A stretch of DNA of 64,000 nucleotides from Vibrio inusitatus (GCA_024346935.1 AP024878.1:1054001-1118000), one strand, 5' to 3'; numbered from the stretch's first letter, positions 19,695 to 31,772 are shown. Made by a program: numbers and translations. The notes: generated from the sequence alone by a model not told the origin.

Positions 19695-20378
19695 CTATTT
19701 CTCAAATTCATTATCTATTTTCACTATTTCTTGAGCCAGTTGCAGCATATTACCAGCAACAATCTCCGCCTTTTTGTATAACGGATGATAGATTGCGCCG
19801 TTTCGGTTGATGTAAGCGGCGCGCATTCCTGCTGTCATAGCCCCATGGGTATCCCAATCGTGCGTTGCTACTAACCTTAGGTCTTCAATTGAACGATTCA
19901 CTTTAGATGCAGCATAGTGATATACGTCCGCACACGGCTTGAAGCTTTCGGTTTCCTCTACTGAAATGATTTCGTCAAAGTACTCAGTCAGTCCAGCATT
20001 CTTTATCTGAGTGGTAATTAATTGAGAGGATGAATTGGAAAGAGCGATCGTGCGATAGCCATTGTCTCGAAGCAATAGCAATGCAGGTTTTATATCTGGA
20101 TGAGCCGAAAGGTTGGAAAATGCCGACAATAAGTCGGTTTTCTGGAATTCGCTGAGAGGGATTTGTTTCTTTGAGGCTAACGATTGTAGCGCAATTTTCG
20201 CAAGAGTAGCAAAATCTGATTTGACCCCAGTCGCTATGGCTACGGTTGAACTATGAAGCAGCATAGAGAACCAAGTATCAGTATAATCTGCGCTTCCGAA
20301 ATAAGCAGCAAACTTAGGCTTTAACGGCGCTAAGCTTAAAACGGTTTCGTTGATATCAAATAAGATCGTATCGCGCAT
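19695..20378 (-). CDS. HAD family hydrolase, haloacid-dehalogenase type II-like
   Basis: HAD superfamily member with motif I FDINETVL (nucleophile D8), motif II SNSS (near residue 115), lysine in ETESFKPCADVYHYAA and motif IV VATHDWDTHGA. The second position of motif I is Asn where phosphatases have Asp, and the overall pattern resembles the two-domain haloacid dehalogenase type II group; that hints at a non-phosphatase or unusual substrate, which cannot be decided here. It follows ansA and a 29-codon ORF on the same strand. Confidence 0.75.
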   Translation of the reverse strand: MRDTILFDINETVLSLAPLKPKFAAYFGSADYTDTWFSMLLHSSTVAIATGVKSDFATLAKIALQSLASKKQIPLSEFQKTDLLSAFSNLSAHPDIKPALLLLRDNGYRTIALSNSSSQLITTQIKNAGLTEYFDEIISVEETESFKPCADVYHYAASKVNRSIEDLRLVATHDWDTHGAMTAGMRAAYINRNGAIYHPLYKKAEIVAGNMLQLAQEIVKIDNEFEK

Positions 20379-20385
20379 TATCTAC

Positions 20386-20475
20386 TTACCCCGATTTTTT
20401 GAATAAGATGACAATAGCACTTACTGCAGCGACTGTTAAAGGCAGGTAGAGTAGTAGCAAGCCGACATTTTGCAT
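20386..20475 (-). CDS. Putative 29-residue membrane microprotein
   Basis: ATG at 20475 to TAA at 20386 encodes MQNVGLLLLYLPLTVAAVSA followed by nine residues ending in FKKSG: one hydrophobic helix with a lysine pair at the C-terminal side. It starts 19 bases after the ansA stop and ends seven bases before the HAD gene start, so it fits inside an ansA-HAD operon. There is no good Shine-Dalgarno, so translation may depend on coupling. I do not recognise the family. Confidence 0.45.
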   Translation of the reverse strand: MQNVGLLLLYLPLTVAAVSAIVILFKKSG

Positions 20476-20494
20476 ATTAGCCGACTTGTTAGTC

Positions 20495-21520
20495 TTATAA
20501 ACTCATTTCACCATGCAACACTCGCTGCATTTGAACCTTAATTTCTTCGTAATCTAGGCCTTGGCTCAATAGGAAGTGAAGCTTAGCGAGCGCCGCTTCA
20601 TGAGTCATGTCATAACCACTAATAACTCCTGAATCAGCAAGAGCGCAGCCCGTTGCGTAGCCACCCATATTTACTTTACCTGCTAAGCACTGGGTCAGAT
20701 TAACCACAATAACACCACGTTCGGAGGCTTCTTTTAAGTGCGCTAACAACTGCGGGTTTTGTGGGGCATTACCGACACCAAACGTAAGTAGAATCATGGC
20801 ATTTACGGGTTGGCGTAATGTGTTGCGAATGACCTCATGAGAAATTCCAGGGTACATGGTGATAACGCCAATAGGTTGTGGTGTTATTTTGTGTACTTTA
20901 AATTCGCCCGCAGGTTTTTTGTCTACCTCTGCAAGTGAGCTCACCTGGATGTTGATACCTGCTTCAAGCAAAGGAGGAAGATTTGGTGAGGTAAATGCGG
21001 AAAAACCATCAGCATGAGATTTAGTACTTCTATTTCCACGCATCAATTGGTTATTGAAGAATAGAGTGACTTCATTTATTGGGTAGTTGGCAGCTATATG
21101 CAAAGCATTAAGTAGATTGGCTTGTCCATCTGAGCGCAACTCTGCGAGTGGGATCTGAGATCCTGTCACTATTACCGGCTTACCAAGGTTTTCCAACATG
21201 AACGATAAAGCAGAGGCTGTGTACGCCATGGTGTCGGTACCGTGCAAAATCACGAAACCATCGTATTTATCGTAATTATTCTCAATGTCGTCGGCAATTT
21301 GTTGCCAATCAGCAGGGGTCATATCTGAAGAATCGATAAGAGGTGCGTACTCATGGATAGTGTATTGTGGCATTTCCGGACGGTTGAACTCCGGCATACC
21401 AGCAAGTTGCGATTCCATGAAGCCTGCAACAGGTACATAGCCGTTCGCTGATTTCTGCATGCCGATGGTGCCACCGGTATACGCGATATAAATGTGTTTA
21501 CGTGTGTTTTGCTGAGGCAT
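20495..21520 (-). CDS. ansA: L-asparaginase I, cytoplasmic
   Basis: Hydrolyses asparagine to aspartate and ammonia. The first catalytic threonine is in AYTGGTIGM (about residues 14-22) and the second in LHGTDTMAYTASAL near residue 90; other conserved pieces are GNRSTKSHADGF and TFGVGNAP. The 341-residue length and lack of a signal peptide match the cytoplasmic type I enzyme and not the periplasmic type II. As in E. coli, ansA lies just downstream of sppA, with an attenuating hairpin between them. Confidence 0.95.
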   Translation of the reverse strand: MPQQNTRKHIYIAYTGGTIGMQKSANGYVPVAGFMESQLAGMPEFNRPEMPQYTIHEYAPLIDSSDMTPADWQQIADDIENNYDKYDGFVILHGTDTMAYTASALSFMLENLGKPVIVTGSQIPLAELRSDGQANLLNALHIAANYPINEVTLFFNNQLMRGNRSTKSHADGFSAFTSPNLPPLLEAGINIQVSSLAEVDKKPAGEFKVHKITPQPIGVITMYPGISHEVIRNTLRQPVNAMILLTFGVGNAPQNPQLLAHLKEASERGVIVVNLTQCLAGKVNMGGYATGCALADSGVISGYDMTHEAALAKLHFLLSQGLDYEEIKVQMQRVLHGEMSL

Positions 21521-21630
21521 AAAGACAGGTGCTTTTACGGGTAACTGATTGGGGCGAAGTATAGCGGATTTAAGGGCTCAAGCAATATGAGTCTGGCCAT
21601 TTACTTGCTGTGATTGGTATTAAAATAACA

Positions 21631-21665
21631 AAGCCCAGCGCTCACTGTGAAGTGAGGCTGGGCTT
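21631..21665 (-). terminator. Hairpin terminator between sppA and ansA
   Basis: AAGCCCAGC plus CTCACT pairs with the inverted AGTGAG plus GCTGGGCTT, with a one-base bulge. The T-run on the minus strand is interrupted, so partial read-through into ansA is possible. Confidence 0.75.
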
Positions 21666-21693
21666 TGGTTGTTAGTGCTTACTCTTTAGCTGT

Positions 21694-23553
21694 TTACTGC
21701 ACTTGGCAGGGTAGACACAAAGTGTAGTAACCGTTTGGATCGTTAAATTGCTGCATCACACTTAAGTCTTGCTGAACTTGTGAGGCTATAGGCTGCAGTG
21801 CGCTAGGTAGCCACATATTAACGTCTAGACCCAAAGAGACTGAAATCCTCTTACTGAAGTCTTGTAAGAACTGCTGTGCAGGCGTTAAAGACTTCTGCAG
21901 CCAGTTCAGGGAGTAGGTGTCTATCTCCGCTAAGCTTGCTGCACGCGCAATAGCGTCATCAAAGTCACCGATAGAATCCACTAGGCCATTGTCGACCGCA
22001 TCTTGGCCTGTCCAAACGCGACCTTCCGCTATCTTCTCAACGGCGTTTGCATCTATACCTCTATTATCACTGACAAGACCAGTAAAGCGTCGATAGCCAT
22101 TTTCGATGCCCAATTGCATAGCGCGTTTCGCACCGTCATTTAGACCTGAGGTGATACCAATTCCAGAGAAGGGCGAAGTGCCCAGTCCATCACTGTAGAC
22201 TCCATACTTATTAAAGCCTTTTTCAAAGGTAGTCACTACACTGAAGATACCTATTGAACCGGTTAAGGTAGTAGGTTGTGCCATAATTTCATCTGCCGAC
22301 ATTGAAATCCAATATCCTCCCGATGCGGCAAGGCTGGACATAGACACAACGACTGGGCGATTCGTTTCTTTAAATGCGATCAGTTCGTTGCGAATTACCT
22401 CGGAAGCAAAAGCGCTACCTCCTGGACTGTCTACGCGAAGCACCAATGCTTTAATATCATCATTCAGGCGAGCTTTGCGAATCAGTGCTGCTGTAGTATC
22501 CCCGCCCACTGAGTTGCCTTTCTGAGGGCCATCCATGATAGCGCCACTAGCGACAACAATTGCAATCTCATTGTCGGTGACTTCTGGAGCTTGAGTGACT
22601 TCATCTTTGTAGGTGTAGTAGCCAATAGACTTAAAGCCGTTTTTCTCATCTCCACCAAAGGCTTCGATCATCGCGTCTCTTGCTTGTTGGCGAGTGGCTA
22701 ACTCATCGACCATATCTAATTGCACTGCTAGCTGAGCAAGGCTGCCGTCTGCTTGCTCAAACTCTTTGAGGAAGTTATCCATACTCGGATTGAGAACGGA
22801 TTTCTCGATTCCTCTGTTGCTGGCAACATCATCGACATAGGCCCCCCAAAGCTGACCAAGCCAAACGCTGGCGGCTTCTTTGGCGGGTGCAGACATATTA
22901 TTGCGAGTAAAGGGCTCAACCGCAGATTTGTACGTCCCTACCTTGAAAACGTGAGTGGTAACGTCAAGGTTCTCTAGCAAGGTTTTGTAGTAAAGAGAAT
23001 ATGAGCTGTATCCACGAAGGAGCACGCCACCATCGGGGGCGAGATAAATTTTATCTGCATAACTTGCTAGATAATATTGGCTCTGATTGTAGAAATCTCC
23101 AATAGCATAAACCGGTTTTCCGCTTGCTTTAAACTCATTGATCGCTTTAGCAATATAACGAAGTTTTGTCAGATTGGTTTCTGGCATTTTTTTCAAGCTG
23201 AGAACAAGGCCAGATACGTTTTCGTCAGAGGCCGCGTGGCGAATTGTCTCTCTTATATCGTAGAGGACATTCTCTTTTGGAACTTCGTTGCCAAGTAATG
23301 AACCTGTTAATGAATCCATGGGATTCACAAAGCGTCGTTGCTCGACGATTGTCCCTGAAATATTCAGTACTAGAGCTTTGGGCTCTTTTTCGACAGGAGT
23401 AGCTTCTTCATTTGAGCTAATTTGTGAGAAGCTGAAATAAATAAAGACAATAGCCGCGATGAATAGGAGGTTAGCGAGAGCTAAGCGAATGAAAGTAATG
23501 ACCTTCCAAATGCCTTTTATTATCTTACCGATGAAGCGAAACAGTGTTTTCAT
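21694..23553 (-). CDS. sppA: Signal peptide peptidase SppA, 67-kDa type
   Basis: Inner-membrane serine protease that degrades cleaved signal peptides. One N-terminal transmembrane helix (about residues 18-40), then duplicated S49 domains. The catalytic serine is in SSLAASGGYWIS and the conserved LRVDSPGGSAFASEVIRNEL precedes it; the lysine general base lies in the first half near HVFKVGTYKSAVEPF. The ATG at 23553 has GGAGAA just upstream and gives 619 residues, essentially the E. coli length; the open frame extends nine codons further. Divergent from fadH. Confidence 0.95.
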   Translation of the reverse strand: MKTLFRFIGKIIKGIWKVITFIRLALANLLFIAAIVFIYFSFSQISSNEEATPVEKEPKALVLNISGTIVEQRRFVNPMDSLTGSLLGNEVPKENVLYDIRETIRHAASDENVSGLVLSLKKMPETNLTKLRYIAKAINEFKASGKPVYAIGDFYNQSQYYLASYADKIYLAPDGGVLLRGYSSYSLYYKTLLENLDVTTHVFKVGTYKSAVEPFTRNNMSAPAKEAASVWLGQLWGAYVDDVASNRGIEKSVLNPSMDNFLKEFEQADGSLAQLAVQLDMVDELATRQQARDAMIEAFGGDEKNGFKSIGYYTYKDEVTQAPEVTDNEIAIVVASGAIMDGPQKGNSVGGDTTAALIRKARLNDDIKALVLRVDSPGGSAFASEVIRNELIAFKETNRPVVVSMSSLAASGGYWISMSADEIMAQPTTLTGSIGIFSVVTTFEKGFNKYGVYSDGLGTSPFSGIGITSGLNDGAKRAMQLGIENGYRRFTGLVSDNRGIDANAVEKIAEGRVWTGQDAVDNGLVDSIGDFDDAIARAASLAEIDTYSLNWLQKSLTPAQQFLQDFSKRISVSLGLDVNMWLPSALQPIASQVQQDLSVMQQFNDPNGYYTLCLPCQVQ

Positions 23554-25862
<2,309 letters not shown>

Positions 25863-25922
25863 TCTCATTTGGGTGTTACACTCATTCGAGTAATGTGAAA
25901 CTTATTCTGGAATGAAAAATAC

Positions 25923-26471
25923 ATGGAAGCACTCGATCTATTATTGAACCGTCGCTCTATTGCGAGGCTATCTGCACCTGCTCCAAGTGGAGACATACTA
26001 GAGAATATCTTAAAAGCAGGTTTAAGAGTGCCAGACCACGGTGCACTGACCCCATGGCGCTTTGTAATCTCTGAAGGAGAAGGGCTGAAGAAACTAGCCG
26101 ATATCTTGGTTTCAGCGGCAACTTTAGCCAAGGCCGAAGAAGCTGTCATAGAAAAGCTTTCAAAGGCGCCATTTCGTGCGCCTATGGTGATTACGGTCAT
26201 TGCCAAAACCAAGGCTCACCCGAAAGTGCCAGAGTTCGAGCAATATTTGTCGGCTGGTTGCGCTGTTCAGGCAATGCAAATGGCAGCGGTAGCCCAAGGA
26301 TTTCAAGGTTTCTGGCGTTCAGGGACCTGGATGTTTGATCCCAATGTTGCTAAGGCATTTGGTCTTGAAGGACAAGACAAGATTGTAGGGTTTTTATATC
26401 TGGGTACATCAGAATGCACTCCTGCAAAAGCGCCAGAGCGAGATCTCGATAAGTTCATCGAATACTTATAG
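25923..26471 (+). CDS. ydjA: NAD(P)H nitroreductase, YdjA family
   Basis: FMN-dependent nitroreductase-fold protein; physiological substrate unknown. The start MEALDLLLNRRSIARLSAPAPS, the VPDHGALTPWRFV block and GFQGFWRSGTW are typical of YdjA. Length 182 residues matches the minimal E. coli YdjA (183). E. coli has ydjA-selD-topB; here topB follows directly after a 106-base gap and selD is absent from the locus. Confidence 0.88.
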   Translation: MEALDLLLNRRSIARLSAPAPSGDILENILKAGLRVPDHGALTPWRFVISEGEGLKKLADILVSAATLAKAEEAVIEKLSKAPFRAPMVITVIAKTKAHPKVPEFEQYLSAGCAVQAMQMAAVAQGFQGFWRSGTWMFDPNVAKAFGLEGQDKIVGFLYLGTSECTPAKAPERDLDKFIEYL

Positions 26472-26577
26472 CCCTATTGTGCGTGTCTCCTACCTAGGCT
26501 AATTCCTTTATCATTCTTGCACTTAGATTGCTGGGTATGTATATTTATCCAGTAATTTACTTTCAAATAACATCCTT

Positions 26578-28536
26578 ATGACTCGACTTTTTGTAGCAGA
26601 GAAACCTAGCCTAGGTCGCGCAATTGCCGCCGCACTTCCCAGACCCCATAAGAATGGGCAAGGGTACATTGAATGTGGAAATGGCGATGTCGTTACCTGG
26701 TGCATCGGTCATCTCCTCGAACAAGTCGAACCTGACGTTTATGATCCTCGCTATAAAAAGTGGGATCTAGCCGATCTTCCTATCATTCCCGACGCTTGGC
26801 AATTGCGCCCTCGTAAAAGTGCAGCCAAGCAGTTAGCGGTGGTCAAAAAGCTTCTTAAATCTTCGAAACACATCATCAACGCAGGAGACCCAGATAGAGA
26901 AGGGCAGTTGCTGGTGGATGAAGTCTTTGATTACTGCAAAGTCAGTAAAACCAAAAAGGAAGCAGCTCAACGCTTATTGATCAGCGATTTAAACCTTTCT
27001 GCGGTTAAGCGCTCACTCTCTAGTATGCGTAGCAACCGAGAATTTGTACCTTTGTCGGTTTCTGCCTTGGCCCGCTCACGTGCTGATTGGTTGTATGGGA
27101 TGAACATGTCCCGCGCTTATACCTTGCTGGGTAAAAAAGCGGGATACAATGGTGTGTTGTCCGTTGGTCGAGTACAAACACCCGTACTAGGTCTTGTTGT
27201 ACGTCGTGACATGGAAATTGAGCGCTTTGTCTCACGCGATTATTTTACCTTACATGCCTTGATACCTTACCAAGAACATAGCCAAGTCTATGATATTCGA
27301 GCTAAATGGGTACCGAGTGAGGCATGCGCAAAATGGCAAGATGAAGATGGTAGGGTATTGCACCGTGCCTTGGTGGAGAATGTGGCCAACCGGATCAAGG
27401 GTCAGTCAGCTACAGTGGTTAAGTCAGAACAAAAAAAAACCAAACAAGCTCCACCTCTGCCTTATTCATTGAGTGCACTACAGATAGATGCCTCAAAGCG
27501 CTTTGGTATGAGTGCGCAACAGGTGTTGGATCTCTGTCAGTCGTTATATGAAAAATATAAGGTGATTACTTATCCGCGTTCGGACTGTCGCTATTTGCCT
27601 AAAGAACACTTTAAAGAAGCGTCCTCGGTTTGCACTGCAATTTTGGCGAATTCATCAGATCACAAAATCGCGGTGGAGAATGCTAACTTGTCGCTGCGCT
27701 CTAAAGCATGGAATGATGCGAAAGTTGATGCTCACCATGCCATTATCCCTACCCCAAAGAAAGTAAGCAATCTACCCGTGCAGGAGGCTAAGGTGTATCA
27801 GCTGATCGCCACTCAATATTTGATGCAGTTTTACCCATCGGCGGAGTACGCTGAATCCAAGCTTGAGTTTGATATTCAGGGTGGAAAGTTTGTTGCCTCT
27901 GGTCGTCAGCTAATTTTACCCGGTTGGAAGGCACTCTTTCCTGCCCGTCAAGGTACAAATAGTAGTGATAAAAAAGAAGACCAGGCACCGTTAGTTCCTG
28001 CGTTACAACAGGGACAAGCGCTTGTTTGCAGAGAGGGAGAGATTAATCAAAAGCAAACTGAGCCTCCTAAACACTTTACTGAAGCAACATTACTACAAGC
28101 AATGACAGGTATTGGACGCTTTGTTCAAGACAATTCGTTAAAGAAAATCTTAAGAGAGACTGATGGTATTGGTACCGAAGCAACTCGTGCGGGTATTTTA
28201 GATACTCTGTTTAAACGTTCTCTTTTGATGAGAAATGGAAAGTCAGTATTGAGTACACCCGCTGGACGAGGCCTTGTGGAAGCATTACCCGATCTATCTA
28301 CTTACCCAGATTTGACGGCACATTGGGAGAAGCAACTGCAAGATATGGCAGAAAAAAAGCAGGCCTACCTGCCTTTTATTAGCCAGCTGCAACAGCAGTT
28401 AACCCAATTGATGGATACTGCTAAAGCAGGACCTATTCCTGAATCTTTACGCTCTTTGCCTGAAGTGAAAAAACCAGCCTTTAAAAAGCGTCGCCCAAGT
28501 AAGAAGCGATCTTACTCTAAAGGCGGCGCGAAATAA
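26578..28536 (+). CDS. topB: DNA topoisomerase III
   Basis: Type IA topoisomerase that decatenates and resolves recombination intermediates with RecQ. The Toprim domain starts RLFVAEKPSLGRAIAAALP and has DPDREGQLLVDEV near residue 104; the active-site tyrosine is Y332 in TYPRSDCRYLP (E. coli Y328). Further conserved blocks are SVGRVQTPVLGLVV, DAHHAIIPT and TDGIGTEATRAGI. The 652-residue product ends with a basic, lysine/arginine-rich tail. It converges with the SDR gene only 14 bases away. Confidence 0.97.
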   Translation: MTRLFVAEKPSLGRAIAAALPRPHKNGQGYIECGNGDVVTWCIGHLLEQVEPDVYDPRYKKWDLADLPIIPDAWQLRPRKSAAKQLAVVKKLLKSSKHIINAGDPDREGQLLVDEVFDYCKVSKTKKEAAQRLLISDLNLSAVKRSLSSMRSNREFVPLSVSALARSRADWLYGMNMSRAYTLLGKKAGYNGVLSVGRVQTPVLGLVVRRDMEIERFVSRDYFTLHALIPYQEHSQVYDIRAKWVPSEACAKWQDEDGRVLHRALVENVANRIKGQSATVVKSEQKKTKQAPPLPYSLSALQIDASKRFGMSAQQVLDLCQSLYEKYKVITYPRSDCRYLPKEHFKEASSVCTAILANSSDHKIAVENANLSLRSKAWNDAKVDAHHAIIPTPKKVSNLPVQEAKVYQLIATQYLMQFYPSAEYAESKLEFDIQGGKFVASGRQLILPGWKALFPARQGTNSSDKKEDQAPLVPALQQGQALVCREGEINQKQTEPPKHFTEATLLQAMTGIGRFVQDNSLKKILRETDGIGTEATRAGILDTLFKRSLLMRNGKSVLSTPAGRGLVEALPDLSTYPDLTAHWEKQLQDMAEKKQAYLPFISQLQQQLTQLMDTAKAGPIPESLRSLPEVKKPAFKKRRPSKKRSYSKGGAK

Positions 28537-28550
28537 CGGAACTGGTGTGA

Positions 28551-29237
28551 TTACCAAGAAATAGTCTGACCATCGTAGTTATAGAAACCACCGGAATGCT
28601 CATCGTCAGACCCTTCTATTACTTTAACTAACCCTGTCACGGATTGGTTTACCTCAATGAGAGCATTTGGTCCGCCCATTCGAGTTTTTACCCATCCTGG
28701 ATGGAGTGCTAATACGGTATAGCCTTGCGTGCTTAAATCGTTATGCAGGCTTTTTACCACGGAGTTAATCGCAGCTTTAGACGAACGATAAATGTAACCG
28801 CCACCTGAGGTGTTTTCATGCATACTGCCAACCCGAGAAGAAAGAATTGCGATGCGTTTTTCTGTGCTCTTTTCAAGTGCCGGGTAGAGCGCTTCTACTA
28901 ACTTCAAAGGGGCGATTGTGTTGATTTCCAATACTTTTCGCCACTCTTCAATATCCGTGTTGCCAAAGGTAGAGGCCTTAGGGCCGTAGTAGCCAGCGTT
29001 ATTGATCAGTAAGTCCAACTGTTCAAATTCATTTTTAAATGCCCTGACTGCAGAGTAATCAGTGACATCTAGCTGTCTTACGCGCAAATTATCGTGTTTT
29101 TTACAAAGACTAAGAAGCTCTTTACTCGAGGCTTCACTTCTATAGGTGGCAACAACGTTCGCCCCCATTCTCAAATATGCAGTGGTAAGACCAAGGCCAA
29201 TCCCTCGATTGGCGCCGGTAATCAAAATGGTACGCAT
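28551..29237 (-). CDS. Short-chain dehydrogenase/reductase, C-factor-like
   Basis: NAD(P)-dependent oxidoreductase of the classical SDR fold: cofactor motif TGANRGIGLGL at the N-terminus, LINNAG near residue 77, catalytic serine in ILSSRVGS and the YxxxK pair in YIYRSSKAAIN. At 228 residues it resembles the CsgA/C-factor subgroup. Substrate unknown. It is on the same strand as yciK, 98 bases downstream of that gene's stop, but there is no clear operon signal. Confidence 0.85.
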   Translation of the reverse strand: MRTILITGANRGIGLGLTTAYLRMGANVVATYRSEASSKELLSLCKKHDNLRVRQLDVTDYSAVRAFKNEFEQLDLLINNAGYYGPKASTFGNTDIEEWRKVLEINTIAPLKLVEALYPALEKSTEKRIAILSSRVGSMHENTSGGGYIYRSSKAAINSVVKSLHNDLSTQGYTVLALHPGWVKTRMGGPNALIEVNQSVTGLVKVIEGSDDEHSGGFYNYDGQTISW

Positions 29238-29335
29238 AGCGACTCCCTATTACATATGGCGCCTATCTTTAGCATGCCTCCTACAGGGAATCAGCATTGG
29301 TAGAGTGCCAAAATGGTTCTGGTGAATTATTTTTA

Positions 29336-30076
29336 TTATTTTGGCTGCGCATCCACACATAACCCACTGATTTCTTGGGATTGTTCACTCATTAAATAGA
29401 GATAAAGTGGCATGATATCCAGTGGTGTCTTAAGCGTAGCGGAATCTTCTGCAGGATAAGCCCCTGCGCGCATAGAAGTGCGAGTTGCACCTGGGTTAAT
29501 AGCATTGATGCGTACATTAGTATTACTCAATTCATCCGCGAGGACTTGCATCATGCCCTCAGTTGCAAATTTGGAAATGGCATAACTGCCCCATAGTGCT
29601 CGACCAATGTGCCCCACGGTTGATGAGGTAAAGACAATGCGACCAAACTGAGCTTTTCTGACTAATGGCAATAGGGCTTGAGTCATTAAAAACTGCGACT
29701 TGACGTTGATTTGCATTACTTCGTCGAAAGTGTCTTCTTCAATTTGGTCAAACGGACTTATCATGCCTAGCACACCTGCATTGTGCAATAAGCCATCTAA
29801 GCGACCATATTGCCCCTCAATGGTTTCTGCCATATCAATGTAATGCTGTTTGGTGGCGCCTTGCATGTCTAACGGGATAATCGCTGGCTCTGGGTAGCCT
29901 GCGTTGACAATTTCATCGTACGTGTTCTCTAACTTGTTAACGGTACGACCAAGCAGAATAACGGTAGCACCATGCTGGGCGTAAGAGAGGGCCGCTTGTT
30001 TACCAATGCCGTCTCCGGCACCCGTCACTAGAATGATTTTGTCTTTTAAAGCGTCAGTTGCTACTGCGTAATCCAC
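29336..30076 (-). CDS. yciK: YciK family SDR oxidoreductase
   Basis: SDR protein of the conserved YciK family; substrate unknown. Motifs: LVTGAGDGIGKQAA near residue 17, HNAG near 98, catalytic serine in VFTSSTVGH and YAISK near residue 165, followed by NAINPGATRTSMRAGAYP. The 246-residue length matches E. coli YciK (252). It is divergent from sohB, as in E. coli where yciK and sohB are also adjacent. Confidence 0.92.
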   Translation of the reverse strand: MDYAVATDALKDKIILVTGAGDGIGKQAALSYAQHGATVILLGRTVNKLENTYDEIVNAGYPEPAIIPLDMQGATKQHYIDMAETIEGQYGRLDGLLHNAGVLGMISPFDQIEEDTFDEVMQINVKSQFLMTQALLPLVRKAQFGRIVFTSSTVGHIGRALWGSYAISKFATEGMMQVLADELSNTNVRINAINPGATRTSMRAGAYPAEDSATLKTPLDIMPLYLYLMSEQSQEISGLCVDAQPK

Positions 30077-30164
30077 AATCTGAGTCCTTTTGTATGCGGT
30101 TTTGATTTAACGAATCTGAATAGGACGTTACAATACAACAATATTCATCTTCAGGGATAAGACA

Positions 30165-31223
30165 TTGGAATTTTTGTTAGATTACGGCTTGTTTTTGGCC
30201 AAAATTGTTACGTTTGTCGCCGCTATTATAGTGATTTTAGTGATTGCAAAATCAGCATCTACTAAATCAGGCACAAAGGGATCACTTGAGGTGACCAACC
30301 TGTCTGAGCAACATGAGCAAAATATTGAACTGATGGAGCATCATCTGCACGATGAAGCGTTTATCAAAGCTCGTGATAAAGTGGCTAGAAAGAAGCGCAA
30401 AGAAGAAGAAAAAGCGCGTGGAAAAGAGATTAAAGAAGCCGTCAAAGGTGGGGAGTTAGACACCAAGCGTAAACCGCATTTATTTGTACTGGATTTTATT
30501 GGCAGTATTGATGCAAAAGAGGTGACCAATCTTCGTGAAGAAATTACAGCGATACTCGCGTGTGCTCGTGAAGGTGATGAGGTGCTAGTTCGCCTAGAAT
30601 CTGGTGGCGGTATGGTGCATGGTTATGGCTTGGCAGCTTCACAATTGGATCGCATCAAGGCGGCCAACATCCCATTGACGATTTCCGTGGATAAGGTTGC
30701 GGCTAGTGGTGGCTACATGATGGCTTGTGTGGCAGATACAATAGTCAGTGCCCCGTTTGCTATTGTGGGCTCAATCGGTGTGATAGCGCAAATTCCTAAC
30801 TTTAGTAAGCTTCTGAAAAAGAACGATATTGAATTTGAGCAAATGACTGCAGGTGAGTACAAGCGCACATTGACAATGTTTGGTGAGAATACTGATAAAG
30901 CGCGTGAGAAATTTAAGCAAGAACTGGAAGAAACCCACGTGTTGTTTAAAGATTTCATCCGTGAACGTCGCCCGGAGCTTGAACTAGAGAAGGTTGCAAC
31001 GGGTGAGCATTGGTATGGCAGCCAAGCGCTTGATCTTGGTCTGATAGATAAGGTGCAAACGTCAGATGATTTAGTAGTAGAGGCATGCAAAGATAAAACC
31101 GTGCTAGCGGTTCATTACGTGCAAAAGAAGAAGTTGGCAGACAAGTTTGGCAAAGCGGCTGCAGAAGCGACGGATTCAGTACTATTAAAATGGGTTCAAC
31201 GTGGTCAACGCCCAATCGTATAG
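30165..31223 (+). CDS. sohB: Protease SohB (S49 family)
   Basis: Inner-membrane-anchored serine peptidase, a multicopy suppressor of degP mutants in E. coli. The start codon is TTG (30165), supported by AGGGA about eight bases upstream and by the family N-terminus, EFLLDYGLFLAKIVTFVAAI, which forms the membrane helix. A charged linker (about 40-105) precedes the S49 domain with DFIGSIDAKEV, RLESGGGMVHGYGLAASQL and the catalytic serine in KVAASGGYMMACVAD. The 352-residue length is usual. Confidence 0.94.
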   Translation: MEFLLDYGLFLAKIVTFVAAIIVILVIAKSASTKSGTKGSLEVTNLSEQHEQNIELMEHHLHDEAFIKARDKVARKKRKEEEKARGKEIKEAVKGGELDTKRKPHLFVLDFIGSIDAKEVTNLREEITAILACAREGDEVLVRLESGGGMVHGYGLAASQLDRIKAANIPLTISVDKVAASGGYMMACVADTIVSAPFAIVGSIGVIAQIPNFSKLLKKNDIEFEQMTAGEYKRTLTMFGENTDKAREKFKQELEETHVLFKDFIRERRPELELEKVATGEHWYGSQALDLGLIDKVQTSDDLVVEACKDKTVLAVHYVQKKKLADKFGKAAAEATDSVLLKWVQRGQRPIV

Positions 31224-31257
31224 CAATATAAAACTGAAGCAATACACAGCTCTAGTA

Positions 31258-31572
31258 CTAGCGATAGAAAACAGCTAGCCATAGGGTTGGCTCTGCGGGG
31301 GTGGTCCACGCCACCCTATGCTTTTGGTGAGCGGGTATATTGAGATACTCTCCGACGCCTAGCCTTATTGTATCCTCATTTTCAAACTCAATCTCACCTT
31401 CTCCTTGTAACACGATCACCCATTCATGCTCTTCTTGATCATACCAACCTTTATCTGGAGAGGTATGCCCTAGAGATATAATACGTTCAATACGAATTCG
31501 CTCGTTATTGAGTAAATCATTAAATAGTTCTTTGGGTAAATCGTTGGGAATATCTGAGAACAAATTAGGCAT
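31258..31572 (-). CDS. Cupin domain protein
   Basis: Small single-domain cupin of 104 residues. Cupin motif 1 is recognisable as GHTSPDKGWYDQEEHEWVIV and motif 2 as GEYLNIPAHQKHRVAWT, so metal ligands (E, H and H) are partly present. The start has the strong Shine-Dalgarno AAAGGGAG. Function unknown; no pathway genes adjoin it. It converges with sohB. Confidence 0.82.
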   Translation of the reverse strand: MPNLFSDIPNDLPKELFNDLLNNERIRIERIISLGHTSPDKGWYDQEEHEWVIVLQGEGEIEFENEDTIRLGVGEYLNIPAHQKHRVAWTTPAEPTLWLAVFYR

Positions 31573-31772
31573 AAAAACTCCCTTTCTATGACTATTTTAT
31601 TATAGTGCTATTGAGTCGTTCCGTATGTTAGCTAGCCTTTCAGCAATCCTTGTACAATCTTCTGTGTTATTACTCGCGCAGTGGGGTAATTACCTCTATA
31701 ATATGCCGCGCGTTCATTGATACGCACTTAGGGCAAAGACCCACAACAACAAGAAAAACATCTGGAGTAAAT

